Below the pieces are notes generated by a model, which saw only the letters and a list, made by a program, of their open reading frames with translations, was not told where the DNA came from and made no database searches. A DNA stretch of 64,000 bases from Acanthaster planci (lineage: Eukaryota; Echinodermata; Asteroidea; Valvatida; Acanthasteridae). The stretch lies in assembly GCF_001949145.1 (NCBI RefSeq), contig NW_019091414.1, forward strand, positions 440,317 through 504,316. The letters run 5' to 3'. This document shows, piece by piece, positions 47,421 to 61,020 of the stretch; the first letter of the stretch is position 1; every line of letters starts with the position of its first letter. A program made the position numbers and the translations under genes.

Positions 47421-48789
47421 AGAAATTGGTAAAATGCTTCTACTTTAGTCATGTTAGTTGCACATCATTCTACATCATGTCGATGTTCAACATGTTCGAG
47501 GAAGAAATGAATCAGTGATGAACAGTGTTACCACGGTCACTAACCAGGCTGCTGTAATACACACCAGCATTATTATATACATGCCAACAACCACGATGAA
47601 CTTCAACTTCTTTCCGTGACCATCAGACCACGTGTACCGAGTGTCGAGTCAGCCTTCAGGTGATCGACTGCTCTTACACATTTCAAATTGCATGTAAAAC
47701 TTACAAACGATACAGGCCAGATCAGCCGGAACACAATGCTGACACTGACAGTCAGAACATTAATGTCTAGGTTTTTCCGCGCGTCACTAGTGTCTGTTCC
47801 TACCGAATCCATCCAGCGCCCGGCCGAGAACCTCAGCTCTCTAAAGCCACTTACATTAACTCAGCGCAGAGAGCTAGAGCTCAGTTCGGAATAGCGCCCT
47901 CAACTGACTTCAATGTTATGAAATATGAAATAAATGTACATGCGATAGAGTTATCCAACTGAGAAGAAAAAAATCTATAGACCCCTGCTCCATGGAAAAA
48001 TATATGTAAAAACAAACGCCAAATGTCGCCCTTTCAATTTTCGCGAACTTCCCGAAGGCATAGCAGCGGCATACCAGGCTCTGGCTGATGTTGGGGGAGA
48101 AAAAAATCAAAAGGCTTACTCATGGTCCCGGCATCCATGCTTTTCTTTCGTGGTGTTGTTTTCAAGTTCTTAGTATTTTGGTGCTATATAGGCATAGCTA
48201 ATAATCATTTGATAAGTAAAACAATATACCGGTTATTTTCTTTCGTACTCACCTTGGAAGTATTCTTTGTAAAAAAAAAGGGGGGGCGTGTGTCGGATTT
48301 GGGGTTAATTCTCCAAATGAAAATTGATACCTCCGAGATAAATTATAACAAAAAATGAGAGAAAATTATGACAAAGTTTTAGTATCAGTTAGGTCTGTGT
48401 ATTCGTCAACTCAAATTCGATTTGAAACTTATCTTGGTTTCACTATGTTGGTGCAGATTGTGTTATTTTCCGTTGCCAATCTTCTCCTTATCTTTATCTT
48501 CGTCAATTCCTTCTAGAAAAGAAACGACGAAGATCATTCCTGGGGTAAATAGCCTGAGTTCAGTTCAGTTGTCCGGATATGCAAGCATAGAAGGAAATTT
48601 GCTTTGTTCGCTTTTACATTTGTTACATATTGTTACAAAACTACACAGGTATTTTGAAAAAAACCCATTAATATCACTAATTAAGGAATTAACATGATCA
48701 TTATATTCATCATAAATTAAAGCCAGGGATAGGGGAATATGTGAGCCAGGGGAAAGTATTATAAGGAAACTTTACAAGTAAGACTTAAT

Positions 48790-49460
48790 AGTTGCAAATT
48801 GAGGTGGGAACAAAAGACTTTAGGAATCGTGAAGTTTGGGAGGGCAATGATCTGAGTCGTTTTCCTGATCGCATAAATTAGTAACAGTCGAAGAGTGGGT
48901 GAGAATCGTTACATAGGATTTCCTTTACTTTCTCTAATATTTTGGTCATACATGCTTCATTTAGTTGTCTGTGTTCACCGATCATTTTGCTGGCTTTTTT
49001 TGTGTGTGGTGATTTCTCTCTATCTTCCTTCCTAGATGCCGTGTCCCAAACAATAATATTCGATAGAAGAGTAGTCTCTTGACTATTGCCTGGTAAAAGA
49101 GGCCGAGAACTGGTCTTGAAACCTGGGCTGCTCTCAGTCTTCTAAAAAAAATACATCATAGTCTGAGATTTTGAAAAAGTTGCCCTTGTGTGGGAAATCC
49201 AATCAAGTTTACTGTCTATTATAGCACCTAGGTACTTGTGTTCATCTACAATTTCAAGAACCCTACCATTGAGAAGTATTGGTACCATTTGAGAGTGCGA
49301 TGTCCTTAAATCGAAGATAATTTCTTTCGATTTTGTGGGATTCAATCAGAGATAATACTAGCTCCTTGAATTTTGTAACACGCCCGCTGATTTTTCCACC
49401 AATACCATGCTCATAACTTGTTTTCAATGATCTATTCGTTTTTGGTACAAAATACACTCT
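48790..49460 (-). pseudogene. decayed non-LTR retrotransposon reverse transcriptase, C-terminal part
   Basis: On the minus strand, the frame beginning NPTKSKEIIFDLRTS and continuing VLEIVDEHKYLGAIIDSKLDW matches the end of the reverse-transcriptase domain of non-LTR elements (the KYLG.xID.xLxW signature). A frameshift near 49142 moves the match to FFRRLRAAQVSRPVLGLFYQ, and another near 48990 to a third frame with NEACMTKILEKV and SHPLFDCY, followed by a stop. The element is 5' truncated, frameshifted and non-functional. The likely clade is CR1/RTE-like, but this is not resolved. Confidence 0.75.
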
Positions 49461-50064
49461 TCACATTCAACATTGCTGGTATCATCATCCTGATTGCTAT
49501 ACAAACAGATCTATGCCCAGAACGGGAACTTAGAAGTTCCCGCGTTGCCGTCGGGCGGCGCGCCCGCAGCTAACATTTCGTCGCCTCGGGCTTTCTCAAA
49601 GATCGCATTTGCTCCAACGGGGCTTTATCCATGGTGTTAAGAACATTTATGGGTGATCCTTGTTCTGATCAAATGAACAATTTATGTTTCTCTAAATGAA
49701 TGCTATCAATATTTGGATACTTCAGTAGTAAGATGTGGGCTTATACTAAGCCATATTTCCTAAGTAAACTTTAAATCAAATCAGCCGAAGTTAAAACAAA
49801 CCGAAATGCAGAAATGATTCAAATTTTGCGATTTAGTCACATCCCTCCTTCCATGAAAATATATTACCATGTTCATTTTCATGTCATGCACGAGATAGCA
49901 ATCAGGGTACCAGACCAATGCGAATCTATATGTATATTTATTGGTTTTATACTTAGCTTGAGGACAAAATCCGATGCTCGTACATGTCGTAGGAAATTAT
50001 ACAAACATTGCAAACGAGGGTCTCGGCGAATCGAGGAAAACATCGTGTCAAGAATCTTGACGGC

Positions 50065-50575
50065 ATGATGGCAGCCGCTGGCGTTGCAAAATCTGGACTT
50101 CTAGAGGTACTTGCAAGGGACCAATGGTGCCGGATCTTAGCTACTCTTGAAGAAGAAACATTGACAATAAGTTTAGAGGACGGATATGAACCAAATGGCG
50201 TCTCAAACGGCGGAGGAACGGGCCTCACAGAGCAGAACAACAACCCGAGCAAGAACGATTCACTCCGCCATTCTGACTACTTGCACGGTGTGCATGGGCC
50301 CGACACAATTCCTGACGCAATTGCCAACCAAAAACGCATCGTAAAAGTCATCAAACATGAAGTGGGAGGCTTGGGAGTCAGCATTAAAGGAGGAAAAGAA
50401 AACAAAATGCCCATTATCATCAGTAAAATATTCAAAGGTTTGGCGGCAGATCACACAGAAAGTCTTTACGTTGGAGATGCTATTTTGTCCGTCAACGGAG
50501 AAGACTTGCGTGACGCTACACACGATGAAGCTGTGCGAGCGCTCAAGAAAGCCGGCAAAGAGGTGATTCTCGAAG
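50065..50575 (+). CDS. SNTB1: beta-type syntrophin, first coding exon (gene continues past right edge)
   Basis: Syntrophins are membrane adaptors that bind dystrophin-family proteins and recruit channels and signalling enzymes through a PDZ domain. This exon encodes residues 1-170 and ends in phase 1 at GAAG|GTGAGT, at the position where a first coding exon is expected in beta-syntrophins. [19 protein letters not shown] (10-28) begins the split PH1 domain. A low-complexity insert follows at about 45-80. The PDZ domain runs 91-170, with the GLGVSI carboxylate-binding loop at 102-107 and [20 protein letters not shown]. The PDZ is nearly identical to vertebrate SNTB1/SNTB2. The ATG at 50065 has G at -3, and a second at 50068 is equally good. 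Whether it is SNTB1, SNTB2 or the pre-duplication ancestor cannot be told. Confidence 0.9.
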
Positions 50576-50774
50576 GTGAGTGAATGTTGGGTTAATAAGA
50601 TTTTGGTGATTACTAATTAGTTCATTCAGATATACAAAATTAACACTACAGTCATGACAGTAGGTTTTCACCAGTCTTGTTGCACAGCTTGTGAAATATG
50701 TAGATTGGGAAAGAGTTCCATATCTTACAGGCAACACAAAATTTCCCTTCAAATGTTAACAGCTGTCAGTAAGT

Positions 50775-50935
50775 GACAATATGTCCTAAAAATGAAATTT
50801 AGCTAACAAAATTCTGAAACATTTACTTATAAAACTCTTAGTTTTTTCAGACAAGTCTTATAGGTTTGTGCACATGGGGAAACAAGTGTTGTCTGTATGG
50901 AACTCTTTCTGTAAATTGTAAAATTTAGGCAATGT
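50775..50935 (+). repeat. dispersed repeat R2, copy 2 (syntrophin intron)
   Basis: Counterpart of 13180-13345: TTTACTTATAAAACTCTTAG, TTTTTTCAGACAAGTCTTAT and GTCTGTATGGAACTCTTTCT. The two copies differ by several substitutions and short indels, so they are old. Confidence 0.6.
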
Positions 50936-53900
50936 ATTGAACATTGTGCAAATACCGATGCTCTAGTGAAGACTGGCTTTTTGAAGTTAATTAAATATTC
51001 ATTTATTATCATCATCAACACCTTCACTTCATTTTCCACATGATACATATATTGTGAAGACAATATGGAAGCCCCTAAAAGTATTTAATTTGGCCTACAT
51101 CTGCTCTGTAATATGGATTGTTTCAACTTTTGTGAAAGTTTCCTTTTGTTGATGGAGTTTAAACATTGACTTACAAAAAAATATTCACTTCAGAAGAATG
51201 GCAGTCCTTACTTTTAGGACACTGTGTGTTACAATAAGTAAGAATTCTTCTGCCAACATAAGTAGGAATTTTACATTTTCTAGCAAATTCCTCCCCAAAA
51301 TCTCTCAATCTGTCAGTTACCATGGTTATTTAAAAGGAATTCCAGTGACTTTTGAGGTGATTCTGGACTGATGCTCATCTTGTAAGAAGTTGAAATATTG
51401 AGTGAAGCAAAAATGTAGAAGAGACAAAAAACTTGGTAAAATGAAAGCTTGTTGGAAGAAGCGTCTGAAGCTGTGTAGGCTTACACATTATTCATGATGA
51501 TCTTCAAACTTGTGTACAGTACATGTAGCTCTAGCAATGTAAACTTGTCTCTCTAATTGCTCAAAGTATAACTACAAATGGCATATCTCCTGGCCTTGCT
51601 TATCCTGATCATGTCTACTGTTGTCTACTGTTGTTCTGTTCTGTCCATTACCCAAATCTAAATCCATCACCTGCACAATTGTCTCAATGAAATACAGACA
51701 GAAGTGGTACATATACTCTGGCAATGTGATTGAAGTTGTAAAAATGTCTGATCTCAGGAATTTATGGCTGTCATTTGATACCAGTTTAGTAATCTTAGGG
51801 TCTACCAATTTTCAAGAGGAGTAAGGGTGCCCATTAAAACTCTTAACATTCCACAGTACATGTATGAACTCAGTGGTGTTGAAGTTTAAAAAGTTGTGCA
51901 GTGGAGTTTGAATATTGTAGGAGTCACAAGAGGATGTGGTAATCATTGGTTCAGTACATGAACTGTCAAGTCACTGTGATGTCTACACAAAGAGTGAAGG
52001 GCATGGGGCTTCTTTCTTCCGTTGTTTTTTCATTTTCAAATTTTGGCTGTCTGGCCACCTCATACATTTCTACCAGACATAACAAGTTCCACCTCAACAT
52101 GTGTTTTCATTGAAAATGAGTCTTCTCAGCTTAGGAAAAACTAAAATTGTTGGAGGAAGTAGATCAAATTTTAAACACTTGAATTGTGGAGGCCAGATGC
52201 TCTTTCAGAAGAGAACGTCCCCACAGGTTAATGTATTTTTACATTTGTTTCCCACAGTGAGACATCAGTGTACACTGGAGAGAATACAATGCCTTGTTTT
52301 CAGTGTTGTTCCAATATTTAACTTCTCTGTCAACACATTCAGAATGCTGCACTTTAATCGAAATGTTATGTTAGAACTTCTCTACTGGTTTTGTAGTTAG
52401 TACCAGTACGGTAGGGGTGCTTGAATTTGCCCGGAAGGTAGGGAGAAAGTCATGGGAAGACGTCCAGTTCTAGGACCCCCTGGGAACATGACTAGGCTAA
52501 GAAACTGATGTGTGTGCCTATGGTGTGCCCGACTGCCATGTATGCGGAGACGCAGAACATTAAAATGTCATGAAATCTGGATGTGTGGCAAATCACTTAC
52601 ACGTACATATATGTGATCTTCAGGGCTCATCTTACAAAGAAATTGGTCAGCTTTGCTGAATATTAGACATGAAACAGGGATCGTTGAGCCAGTATTCAAA
52701 CTCAGCATACATGTGCTTCTGACATGTATGTAACATCTGCTGTGGTACTGGTACATGTACATATTTCGCATTCAGATATTCAGAAATACAATTATTTGGT
52801 TGTTATATTAGTTAGCAGTTATGGCCATGTTAAAACTGTTTTCAAAGAAATACACTGTACATTGTACAACCGGTATCTTATGAATCTCCCTTCTCATTTT
52901 TGTCTGTGATAAGTTTTTAAGGTATCTTTAATTCAATTTGCAAATAACTGTTACCTAAAGCTGTTCATAGTGTTGACTTTGTCAACAGCTCTTCACCTGT
53001 GCACATACTAACCCATTCATTGATGGTGAGAATAACCTGCAAGGGGGCAGATGAGTTTGTTGCAAAGGAAGTTAGCACAAAAGACTGGAGTATGAAAGAA
53101 GTTTGCTTTTCTTTTACAGAGGAACAAAATTCCTCAGGAGTTAAAGGTGGTGATAATGAAAGATTTTTATAGAAGAGGGTTTGGTAGATTGTTGACCTGC
53201 AAAGATGGGAGAATTTACTGGTCTCCTAAAACAACAAGCACCCAGGGCACTTCAGTCACGTTTGTTGTACATTTGTATCAATAATAGAATTTACTTGACA
53301 CGTACGCCCTAGTAAATTCTATATCTTACAAAGTCCAACAAAATTTGTCGATTGGAGGAATGAACTTTCTGCCCTCACATTTGGTACATGTATATAAATA
53401 TGTGAATTACTTTTACATGTAAATACAGCCAAGATCCTGTCACATGAGTCTCTTCACTCAGTTTGGTCACATGAAATAGCTTTCCTGTGTCAAGCTGCCC
53501 CTATTGTGTATGTATACATGTACCAGTATGCAGTGTTTGATCAGAGTTTCTTTGTATTAGTCCGATCTGTGGGTCAAAGGTTATTCAAATAACCCTGGGA
53601 AAATGTCACTGGGTCAGGTCATGGAGCATTCTCAAAGTATTTACAGAATGTAACAAAACCTGTACACAAACACATGAGTGGGTGAGTGTGGGTGGTTCCA
53701 CATGTGTGGTATTGGATTTTTTTTATGTTTGGTTTAACTGTGTGAAGAAAGTTAACACAACTGAACATTTTCATCCCCAAAATTTGTTTAACTTCATTAC
53801 AGACAGGAGAAGCTTGTGTGCATTTGGGATGTGATTTTTCTGCTGTTATGATTGGATGTTCATGTACATATACTCATTGTGTGTGTACAATGGCCTCTTG

Positions 53901-54689
53901 AACTACATGTAATCTGGGAAATTCGAAATTGTACCGGTAGCTCTAATTTATTTTTCCTCAGTAGCGCATATCATATCTCTTTTTCCCACAAGGCCAGTAA
54001 ATTTAAGTTCTGTGAAAATGCAAGATTTTCATAAGGTTTATCCTACATACCGGTACATGCACTTCCGTGTACATGCACAAAACTAGAGTGCCTTCTGCTC
54101 AGTAAATACTTTCCTGTAAATTTCTGGTCAATTATTTCATTTTCTCTTCCATCCTCAGCGCCAACACATGGTCACATGTGATAACGTGTCTAACACATGG
54201 TCCAACCATCTGTCGGAATGAGAGTCACTGTGTTTGAAATTCATGTCAATTCATTATGCTTGCCCTGTAAGTGGATGGAAGTACTCAATGGAAGTCTAAT
54301 TGTTTCTTCATTCAGAATTTCCTCCAGTTAGAAACTGAACACTTAACACATAAGCACTCATTAGGTGTGGGTGCACACTGTACACACGTGTATGTACTTG
54401 TACATTTCACTAATTGCCCTCTTTTTAATGATGTAGTGATTTGACTTTTTTTCTTATAACATTACTCAGTTTTCTTCTTTTACCGGTAGGTCTGTCAACA
54501 ATTAAACATTTATCAAACCAGGATTCCTGTTTCAGCACCACATGTACATGTATACGGTTCAGTTCCTCTATAAAGTGCATCTGGAAGATATGAACTCTAG
54601 CAAAACCTTCTTGGGTGTTTTATACAATTGTACATCAATTTCTGTGTCATTATGTACTGTTCATGTACGGTACCGGGTATGTGCATGTA

Positions 54690-54735
54690 TGTAAGGTACA
54701 TGTACATGTACATGTATGTACCGGTACATGCACCG
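54690..54735. repeat. GTACATGTAC microsatellite
   Basis: A run of overlapping TACATGTACATG words with CCGGTACATG variants. Each unit is its own reverse complement, so the tract is palindromic at many registers. Confidence 0.8.
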
Positions 54736-55317
54736 GGTACGTATATACTGTATGCGCGTACAGACGTGCACTCTTTGGGGCTCAAGACGGAGTGAAAATA
54801 TTACCTCAGTGCTTTGCTATAATGTCATAGAAATAAAACCTTAATCATTAATGTAAACATCATCCAGGAACTGTTTCCTAAGTTCCTGGCTCTGCGTTTC
54901 AAATGTCATCCATTCCACATGATTGGCTCTGTTTTGCTACACTTTATATGATTGAGTTAATTGACTTTCTACGTTAATCTCATGGCACATTACGTCCAAG
55001 GATCAAAATGTCAGGCTGATGTCCTCTCAGAGAGATTGTAAATTGTAAACTACAACCATTGCAGCTTTATTGAGGAGCAAACTACTTCCCATCAGCATCA
55101 ACCTGTAAATGGCTAAACAACTAATGATAGAATTTTAATGAACCAATGAGCTTTACCCAACAAGTTACATGCTCAAGCACCAATCATCTTGCTGTGATTT
55201 TCAAAACTGCTTCATGCTTGTCAAACTATGTACATGTACCCGTACATACCATATATAAACTAAATTTCCATGCTGAGTCTGTGTATAAAGCTTGGAATCA
55301 TAGCAAGTTTGAAGCTG

Positions 55318-55347
55318 ACATACATGTACATGTACATGTACATGTAT
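55318..55347. repeat. GTACATGTAC microsatellite
   Basis: About four uninterrupted copies of the hexamer TACATG in the syntrophin intron. Confidence 0.85.
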
Positions 55348-56095
55348 GATGTGGGTGTGACCATGTATATATGTAAATTGTAATCATTTAGGCATAGGAT
55401 CCAAGCTGTTCATACTGGTAGACTTGCCTAATTTATGTAAATGGAACCTGCATTAAAAATCTGGACCTTGTACATGTAGGCCTATACTCTGTTTAGTCTC
55501 AGTAATGAGCAGTGTGAACATAGAGTCAACTCAGAATTGGTACTTTTGTATATAGGGGAGGGGTACGGTACATGTGCCAGTACATCACACATCAGCAAAA
55601 TTATTTGTGATATCGGTAAAGACATGTATACATGTACATGATATTTCAGTAACCAGACAGCGCATACATTCTGTTAACCCAAATACATTGTATTGTCTTT
55701 GGTGTATTACGTGTACATGGACATGAAGTTGTTTTTGAATACAGCTTCTGGCAGAGATCTTCAAAGCTGTTTCTCCTACATGTGTTGATACATGGCAACC
55801 AGAATCTTAGCTGAGCATTGCGATGTTGAACCAATGTGTTCATATTTCACCTGTGCATGTACATGTTCATGTATGTACCAAGTGTGCACTCGCATGCTTC
55901 TTATTGTACAGTCCTGAAACCAAAAATATTGGCACTGCGCAATCTGAGAGTGGATCTCTTAAATGTACATGTACATGTATATGTGTATTGTACAAATTAT
56001 GCACCTGTACATACATGTATGCATACCGGTATTGTTAAAAATTACCAGTTTGAAAATGCTAATTTCACTGGTAAATCAAACACTAATAAACTACC

Positions 56096-56160
56096 GGTAC
56101 ATGTACCTGGTACATGTACCCGGTACATGTACCCGGTACATGTACATGTACTGTACTGTA
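56096..56160. repeat. 13-bp tandem palindrome array GGTACATGTACCC
   Basis: Four copies of GGTACATGTACC(C/T), starting at 56096, 56109, 56122 and 56135, then TACATGTACATG. The twelve-base core is a perfect palindrome. Confidence 0.85.
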
Positions 56161-57344
56161 CCTGTTGGCTACTGTGCCAGGTACATGTACTTTCATTGCT
56201 CATTGTATCTTTGTTCAAACAATGGAATTATCCTCATTTTACATCCAAATATTCCCAGAATGCATGCTGTACTGTTTATACTGGTACAGGTAGATAATGA
56301 GAAAGGTATTTGTGTCAAAAGGATTTGTCCTCAATATCTTGGCGTGAGGTTATGATTGAACTTTATTGAGGCTTCCGTAATTTGATGAGGGCTGAAACAT
56401 GGTGAACCAACGTCAAGCATGTTTTAAATAATACATGTAGTCTCATTAGAAGATATATGGTTATTGCCAATAAGGTAATATATTTCACTTTTATTTTGCA
56501 TGATTGTGTGTTATTCTAAGCAATATTTACAGGTTCTCATAATGTGGTATCTAACAGGAGGTTCCAATACCTTGGAGGATTGGTTGATAAAATGAAATCC
56601 CATTTGTGGGATGATTTTTATCAGAACGTGTATGCCAACCATTCCATAGCCTTGTGACAAGAGTGAAAATTTTATGGGTTTGGCAGAGTCACATTTTACC
56701 TCAAGGAACAAGGAATTTGAAAGAAAACAAATCAAGGTACCGGTATGTCAAAAAATGCAAGTGTAGCTCAAGATAACTGTGTGAATTTGCACTGTTACAA
56801 TGTACAGTACATGTACATATGCTACATGTATACCAAGTACTCAACAAATCTACATGTTCATGGCCTACTTATGGCCGACACAATGTCTCCGTCTTCTTAC
56901 TTGTGGTTGCTGCAGAGTGCTCACAAGGGATGTTCATCTGAATTTAGACTCAAACATTCCGAATAAAATATTTAAGTGCCTGCATACACGTCCCCAGTTT
57001 TCTAAGGGAATAAGTATGCTTAGCCTGTATTAAACGTTCATTTAAGATGAGATCTACCATAGAGGATGGATATTAATAATGCCCAAGCCACGTGCAGAGG
57101 ACATTGTAAGCATTAATGCTTCTTAACTGGTCTTAAATGAACGTTTGCAAAGTCAAAATAAGTTTTAAGAAAAGTAGATTTCTAACAATTTTATTCAACA
57201 AGTTTCTATTTTCAAATACTTCCTCTAGTTACATCTACATGTACTGGTATGTTCCTCTTGCAAAAATCGGTAAACCGCCTCCTTAAAATGGAGATTGGCG
57301 CTTCCGTGGTGCATACATGTACTGCACTTATTGTACCAGGGGAG

Positions 57345-57580
57345 TAAAATGTAGCATTCAGCCCTGTCGTTTGTAAGAGGACATGACTTTATTGTTAAGA
57401 CAAGATAAGACAATGTATCATGCAGTGCTGTGGCACTATGAATGCATGGCTTTAATGGAAGTAACCTAGCCAGAAGTAGCAATATGTAGCACTAGATCCT
57501 TCAGGCTCAGACTACTACTTAGTATTTCGTAGTACTGAGTAGTGTAAGCCAAACAATATGCTTGGCCATTACGGTTAAGG
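57345..57580 (+). repeat. dispersed repeat R1, copy 2 (syntrophin intron)
   Basis: Counterpart of 28800-29062, sharing the same ordered blocks with local deletions, for example loss of the segment between GGCTTTA and ATGGAAGTAAC. Confidence 0.7.
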
Positions 57581-58619
57581 TGGTACTCAGCAAGACCTTG
57601 CTTTAGCTTTGACGTAAAATGGTTATTTAACAGGGAATTGGTCATTGTTACCCACAACTGAAAAAAATGGGTGTAGTAAGTTAGATGTTATTCTCGGCAA
57701 ATGACCACGGCCATCTGCCTGAAATTTATAAGGACCTTGTAACCCCAGTTGAAATTGGGACAGTTCAACTTTATCATACGATCCAGTGTTGATCAGCAGT
57801 GTTGATGGAAAGCAATTCCTAATCGCTCTTGCTGTTCGATCTCTTTTGATTCACAGTTAAAGACCAACTCCAACGATGCTAACTTTTCTCGTATTGAATC
57901 CAATTTGGAAGAGCCAAGTCTAATAAAAGTGGCACATATTATTATTATGATTTTTTATTTGGCATAACTGTGACCTAAGGGCCTTCAACTCAGTTGCCAC
58001 TGGCAATAAAATAACATAAAACAAAATAGATTTTTACAGCGATCTTTAAAATCTTTAAAATTTCAAATGATGCTAATGCATATTTGTTAATACCAGCAAT
58101 AAATTAAGCAATTACATAATACACAATTTAGAAAAATTACATTACACGTTAAAATCAAAATTATACAAAAGTATAAAACACTCAAGAAATTACTCACAAG
58201 AACAAGAAAAAAGATAAAACAAGAAACCAAAAGGAAGATAGCAAACACGGTAATCCAGGAGGAATTAGCAATAAAAATTCTGAGTAAAATGTGAAGCACC
58301 TAAATACTAAAGGAATTAACAATTGAAACCAATTGTCATCAAACACCCACCGTCCAATTCATACAGGACAGAAGATGTGACATCCCAGTGAATTGACCCA
58401 CCCACCGGCGGACAGATTGTGGAAATTTGTTATAAACTCAAAGACAACGTTCAAAAGTTTTGGCAAAATTGCAAAATATACAGATGCAATACAGACATGA
58501 TTTGGTAATGAATATATGATTTATTACACACTAAACACAATAATACATGTAGTTTATTTTCAAAACTTTTAAAACCGTTGGAGTCAGTCATTAAGTGTGA
58601 GCAAGCACTTCGCTCTCAC

Positions 58620-58765
58620 ACGCAGGCACGTTTGCTCCCAAAACAGTTGAATAATTGCAGAGCCGTAGTGTGACGTCATCAGAACAAGCTTCTATTGGAT
58701 GCCCCTGACGACTTTCGTTTTCAGATTGCCTGATATGAAGGAGGACTTCAACTCGTGCTTTTGAA
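58620..58765 (+). repeat. inverted dispersed repeat R3, arm 1
   Basis: It is the reverse complement, with mismatches, of 61507-61662. Shared words include CAGATTGCCTGATATG, GAGGACTTCAACTCGTGCTT and CTGACGACTTTCGTTTTCAG. The arms are 2.7 kb apart. Confidence 0.65.
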
Positions 58766-59100
58766 GTCGGTAGCATTCTTTACATGTATTTAGTTTCTAA
58801 CTACTACATGCAGATTGTTGTAAATACAACTAAATTTCAAAAAATTGAAATTGTGAATTACTAATGTGATTAATCTTTAAGACAGGCCACACGACAAGCT
58901 CTTGACCAATAGGAATGGCTACACTGTCTTAGGTTATGAAATACATGTAATATGCCGTACAGATTTTTCCTTGAAAAACGATCAATTGTTTACACACATA
59001 CCACTGGTCACAAATGCATTCCACTGATGTCCTCAATTCTGTATTCTCAGAAATGAGTCTATGAACATGTAATTGCTTGCAAACATTTCACTGTCTCCTT

Positions 59101-59140
59101 AGTTTGCCTAGACTACCATCAGTTTGCCTAGACTACCATC
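59101..59140. repeat. exact 20-bp tandem duplication
   Basis: AGTTTGCCTAGACTACCATC occurs twice in direct succession with no mismatch, so it is a recent duplication. Confidence 0.9.
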
Positions 59141-61020
59141 AGTGAGAGAATCCTCAGATTCTTTGGGTGATTCAGAGACACATTTCAGGTCAGGTTCACC
59201 TCAGGGGTGTGATAATAATATTACTCTCCTGGTTTAAAGCAAGGTTGCTGAGAGTAATGTAATACTGCCTAGCTTGAGGTCGAGTGATGAATTCATTGCC
59301 GTGGTAATGAACGGGATGAGAGAGTTGCCAGGGACAGCATTCCGTGGGATGCTGCTGAGTTGGTTCCAAACAAGGTGGAAAAGTGTCGAGTGTCAAAGCT
59401 CTGAAAGCATGCTAAGAGACTGGGGTACCGTTTGCTTTCACCTTTGAGGACAATGTGCATGTACTGCAAAGGATGAGGATACCTTATAGGCATTTAGAGC
59501 TCAAGAACTATGTGTTATTGATCTTACGCTGGACTTGCATGGGGTCAAATTCATTTCAGTGTAGGATATGTACCGATACTTACTGCTCTTTCAAATGTTG
59601 TTAAGCTGATGTTTGTTCTTTGTTTTATCATATACATATTGGGACCGGTACTTGTTTAAACTTCGAATTTGTTTGTTTTTAAGCAGGTCATATGGGCTCA
59701 TGTTTGTCTTCAAGATCTTGAGTTTAAATGCAGATACTGGTACTGATACGCTCAAAAAGAAGAAATGTTTAATGTGTAAGAGTCTGTCACAAATTGAAGG
59801 GGTTCATATAAGGCACATTCCGTCAAAATTTCAGTCCAGGAGAGTGATTCATGTTGAAATGGGCGCATTTTGAAAACATTGTTTTAGTACTGGAGAACAA
59901 ACGAAGTCATGTCTCCACAATGATACACATTTCGGGGGGGGGGTGGGCACCTCTGGTGTGTAAATGGATCTACATGTACACTGTACACCTGTTCACCTGT
60001 TCATGTACATGATGAAAAATATGATAAAAAGGGTCATATTTACATGCATTGGTTCATGTATGTACTTGTACACTGGTACCTGTACATGTATCTTATCACC
60101 GTGTTCTTTGTGTACATTGTGTAGATCCTTGAGTAGATACATATTATTGCCAACTGACCTGTTCAAAGTGGAGTAAAGAAGTGCATGCCCTTATATACAT
60201 GTATCTGTGACAGTAAAAGGTGTTTAAAAATACCAGTAATATCTAATTGATAAAGTGATGATGGAGTTGTTAGCTGTTCAAAATTTCCTGCCTACGGCTA
60301 TCATTGACTGGTAATAGTATGCAGGAATGTGTCTTACTACAACTGGCTTTGGGGGGGAGGCAGGGGAGAGGAGTCACACTGTGCCTTTAATAACTGGCAT
60401 TCCATAGTTGAGATGAAGGAAGCATGGCTGAATGGAATACCTCCTCATGTCAAGTGTCATTAGGAGAAATTGCTCAGGATGATGTCACACAATGCAGTTC
60501 CTTGCAGATAAAGTTGCCCGTAGGCTTTGGTTAGGCTTCAGCGTACATGTTACTTCCAAAAGACAAATAAATAAGTTTTTGAAAATGAAATGACTTTTTT
60601 TTTTGTTACAAATGACTGATGTGACATTTGATGAGCACTATTTCAAGAAATTGATATTGGATGCAGAAACAATTGTCTAGCACTGAGGTTCTTAGCGATA
60701 AACTGCCAGGGACCAGTTATTATCAGCATGTGTCAAACAGGATTTTAGCTGGTAGCCTGTTTTTCACTAAGCAAAATGTTTCGCTGCACATGTACATGTA
60801 CATGTAAGTACATGTAGTTAAGATATTTTTATCTATGTGTGGAATTGTGAGGAGTCCCACATGCAAAGATAGTTTCAAGTGAATACAAGTTCAAAGATTA
60901 TTCAATTTGCCCTAAATATAACACTGATATACATGTACATATATGCATAAAAAGATGTACAAGATACGGTACATGTACCAGTAGGTTGTGGTACCTGCTG
61001 CTACATTATGTACATGTAAG

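Larger units (their letters stand above)
46884..50064. other. MCAT-syntrophin divergent intergenic region
   Basis: The 3.2 kb holds MCAT upstream sequence, the 131-bp palindrome at 47290-47420, a decayed reverse transcriptase at 48790-49460, and a short GC-rich block at 49518-49600 (GGGCGGCGCGCCCGC core, with CGGGAACTT/AAGTTCCCG inverted repeat). The GC block may mark a promoter. No other gene is recognised. Confidence 0.4.

Noticed and set aside
53286-53322. 12-bp inverted repeat ATAGAATTTACT / AGTAAATTCTAT
   Set aside because: Short and A+T-rich; expected by chance in this much sequence.
55836-56355. Open frames of 130-153 codons rich in VHVHV and TCTRYMY
   Set aside because: They are translations of GTACATGTAC microsatellite DNA.
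60598-60607. Poly-T tract as a Pol III terminator
   Set aside because: No upstream A and B boxes at a suitable distance.
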